The position numbers and the translations under genes were made by a program. A DNA stretch of 6,255 nucleotides. Source: Actinomycetota bacterium. GTDB lineage: Bacteria; Actinomycetota; Actinomycetes; Actinomycetales; Cellulomonadaceae. Positions 5,671-6,255 of this stretch are shown one piece after another; the first letter of the stretch is position 1; each line of letters opens with the position of its first letter. The notes below the pieces were generated by a model. It ran no database searches. It had not been told where the DNA came from and worked only from the letters and a program-made list of their open reading frames with translations. The stretch is taken from the NCBI GenBank assembly GCA_018898235.1, contig JAHIJU010000334.1:1-6255 (forward strand). Reading direction: 5' to 3'.

Positions 5671-6255
5671 CCAGCGGGGACTACCTGCCGGGCAGCCACC
5701 TCGCGGTGGTCGAGGCGCATGGGGCGGCCCTGCTACCCGCCTCGACCCCGGGTGAGGTGCTCGCCGCAGTGCGCGCCGCGCTCGGTCCGGACGAACCCGA
5801 CGGTGAGCGGGCGGCCGTCCTGCTCGAGACCCTCACGCTCGGCACCCGGTTGTCCGTGCTGCCGCCGTTCGCCGTCGCGGTGCTCGCCCCCGGTCGGGTC
5901 GACCTGCTGGTGCGAGGTCCGTACCGGGTAGCGGTCACCGGTGCGCGGCCCGTGCAGGTGGACGGACTGCACGTGACGAGCTGGCGGGAGGAGTCTGCCG
6001 AGGCCCCGACCCTGGTCGAGCTGACGGGTGACGTCGAGCCGGCCGACGGTGGGGATCGCCCGGGCCTTTCCCTGACCTTGGACCGCGGCGTCGCGTTCGC
6101 CGGGTCGGTTCGGATCGCCCCCGAACCCTCGATGCTCGACGCGGTCCGGACCGGGCAGGGCGCCGGTGCGGTGGTGGCCGCAGTGCAGCCGGACGACGTT
6201 CGGCGCGGCGAGCAGCGTCGCCCCAGGTCGCAGGCAGGGTCACCCGCCGAGGTGA
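5667..6255 (+). CDS. Probable FHA-family protein, N-terminal part only (3'-truncated)
   Basis: GTG 5667 overlaps the phosphatase stop (GTGA), and an AGGGGC stretch at 5655-5660 may serve as a weak ribosome binding site. The frame then stays open for 196 codons to the window end with no stop. It starts MTSGDYLPGSHLAVVEAHG (initiator GTG read as Met) and alternates short hydrophobic strands with polar turns. One segment, LPPFAVAVLAPGRVDLLVRG (residues 65-84), is followed by a likely strand reaching a Ser-Trp-Arg-Glu (about 105-108). There is no signal peptide or membrane helix. The last 25 or so residues are Arg/Gln/Pro-rich and look like the start of a linker. From memory of similar actinobacterial clusters, this beta-rich N-terminal domain commonly precedes a C-terminal FHA domain, but no FHA motif is visible before the window ends. 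That the gene is real is well supported; the family call is inference. Confidence 0.72.
   Translation, partial: MTSGDYLPGSHLAVVEAHGAALLPASTPGEVLAAVRAALGPDEPDGERAAVLLETLTLGTRLSVLPPFAVAVLAPGRVDLLVRGPYRVAVTGARPVQVDGLHVTSWREESAEAPTLVELTGDVEPADGGDRPGLSLTLDRGVAFAGSVRIAPEPSMLDAVRTGQGAGAVVAAVQPDDVRRGEQRRPRSQAGSPAEV

Noticed and set aside
5719..5931. Short ATG-started frame within the last gene
   Set aside because: It is Arg/Ser/Cys/Pro-rich and motif-free, with no ribosome binding site. The overlapping GTG 5667 frame is coupled to the phosphatase stop and has ordinary protein composition.

Overview
The window is a tightly packed, very GC-rich stretch coded entirely on the + strand. Third codon positions are strongly G/C, GTG starts are used, and start and stop codons overlap. 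This, with the gene content (DUF58, TgpA-type transglutaminase, RDD-FHA, PP2C, then a probable FHA protein), points to a high-GC actinobacterium. I cannot name a genus from sequence alone. There are no tRNA or rRNA genes, mobile elements, CRISPR arrays or phage features, and no gene-free stretch of any length.

Layout: (1) 1-1092, the 3' part of a DUF58 protein whose start lies left of the window. (2) 1089-3449, a 786-residue membrane protein with a TgpA-like membrane domain, an extracytoplasmic transglutaminase-like domain and a cytoplasmic DUF4129-like tail. (3) 3446-4855, a 469-residue RDD membrane domain joined by a long Pro/Ala linker to a C-terminal FHA domain. (4) 4852-5670, a 272-residue soluble PP2C-type Ser/Thr phosphatase. 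(5) 5667-6255, the first 196 codons of a protein running off the right edge, probably the N-terminal domain of another FHA protein. All four junctions are 4-base stop/start overlaps (ATGA, ATGA, GTGA, GTGA), so this is almost certainly one translationally coupled operon. Its promoter and terminator lie outside the window.

How the genes may work together: DUF58 and TgpA-like transglutaminase genes commonly sit next to a MoxR-type AAA+ ATPase gene, which would be expected just upstream. Here that envelope module is fused genetically to a phosphothreonine signalling module: an FHA reader on a membrane anchor and a PP2C eraser. A Ser/Thr kinase would be expected nearby but is not in the window. 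The most unusual points are these. The transglutaminase-like domain has Asp where the catalytic Cys should be, and the whole 786-residue protein contains no cysteine, while the His and Asp of the triad remain. The RDD-FHA protein and the phosphatase both carry an acidic four-Asp run followed closely by a threonine, which could be phosphorylated docking sites for FHA domains. I infer a membrane complex that senses or organises the cell envelope under phospho-control, with the transglutaminase fold as a non-enzymatic scaffold or binding domain. That role is not shown by the sequence.
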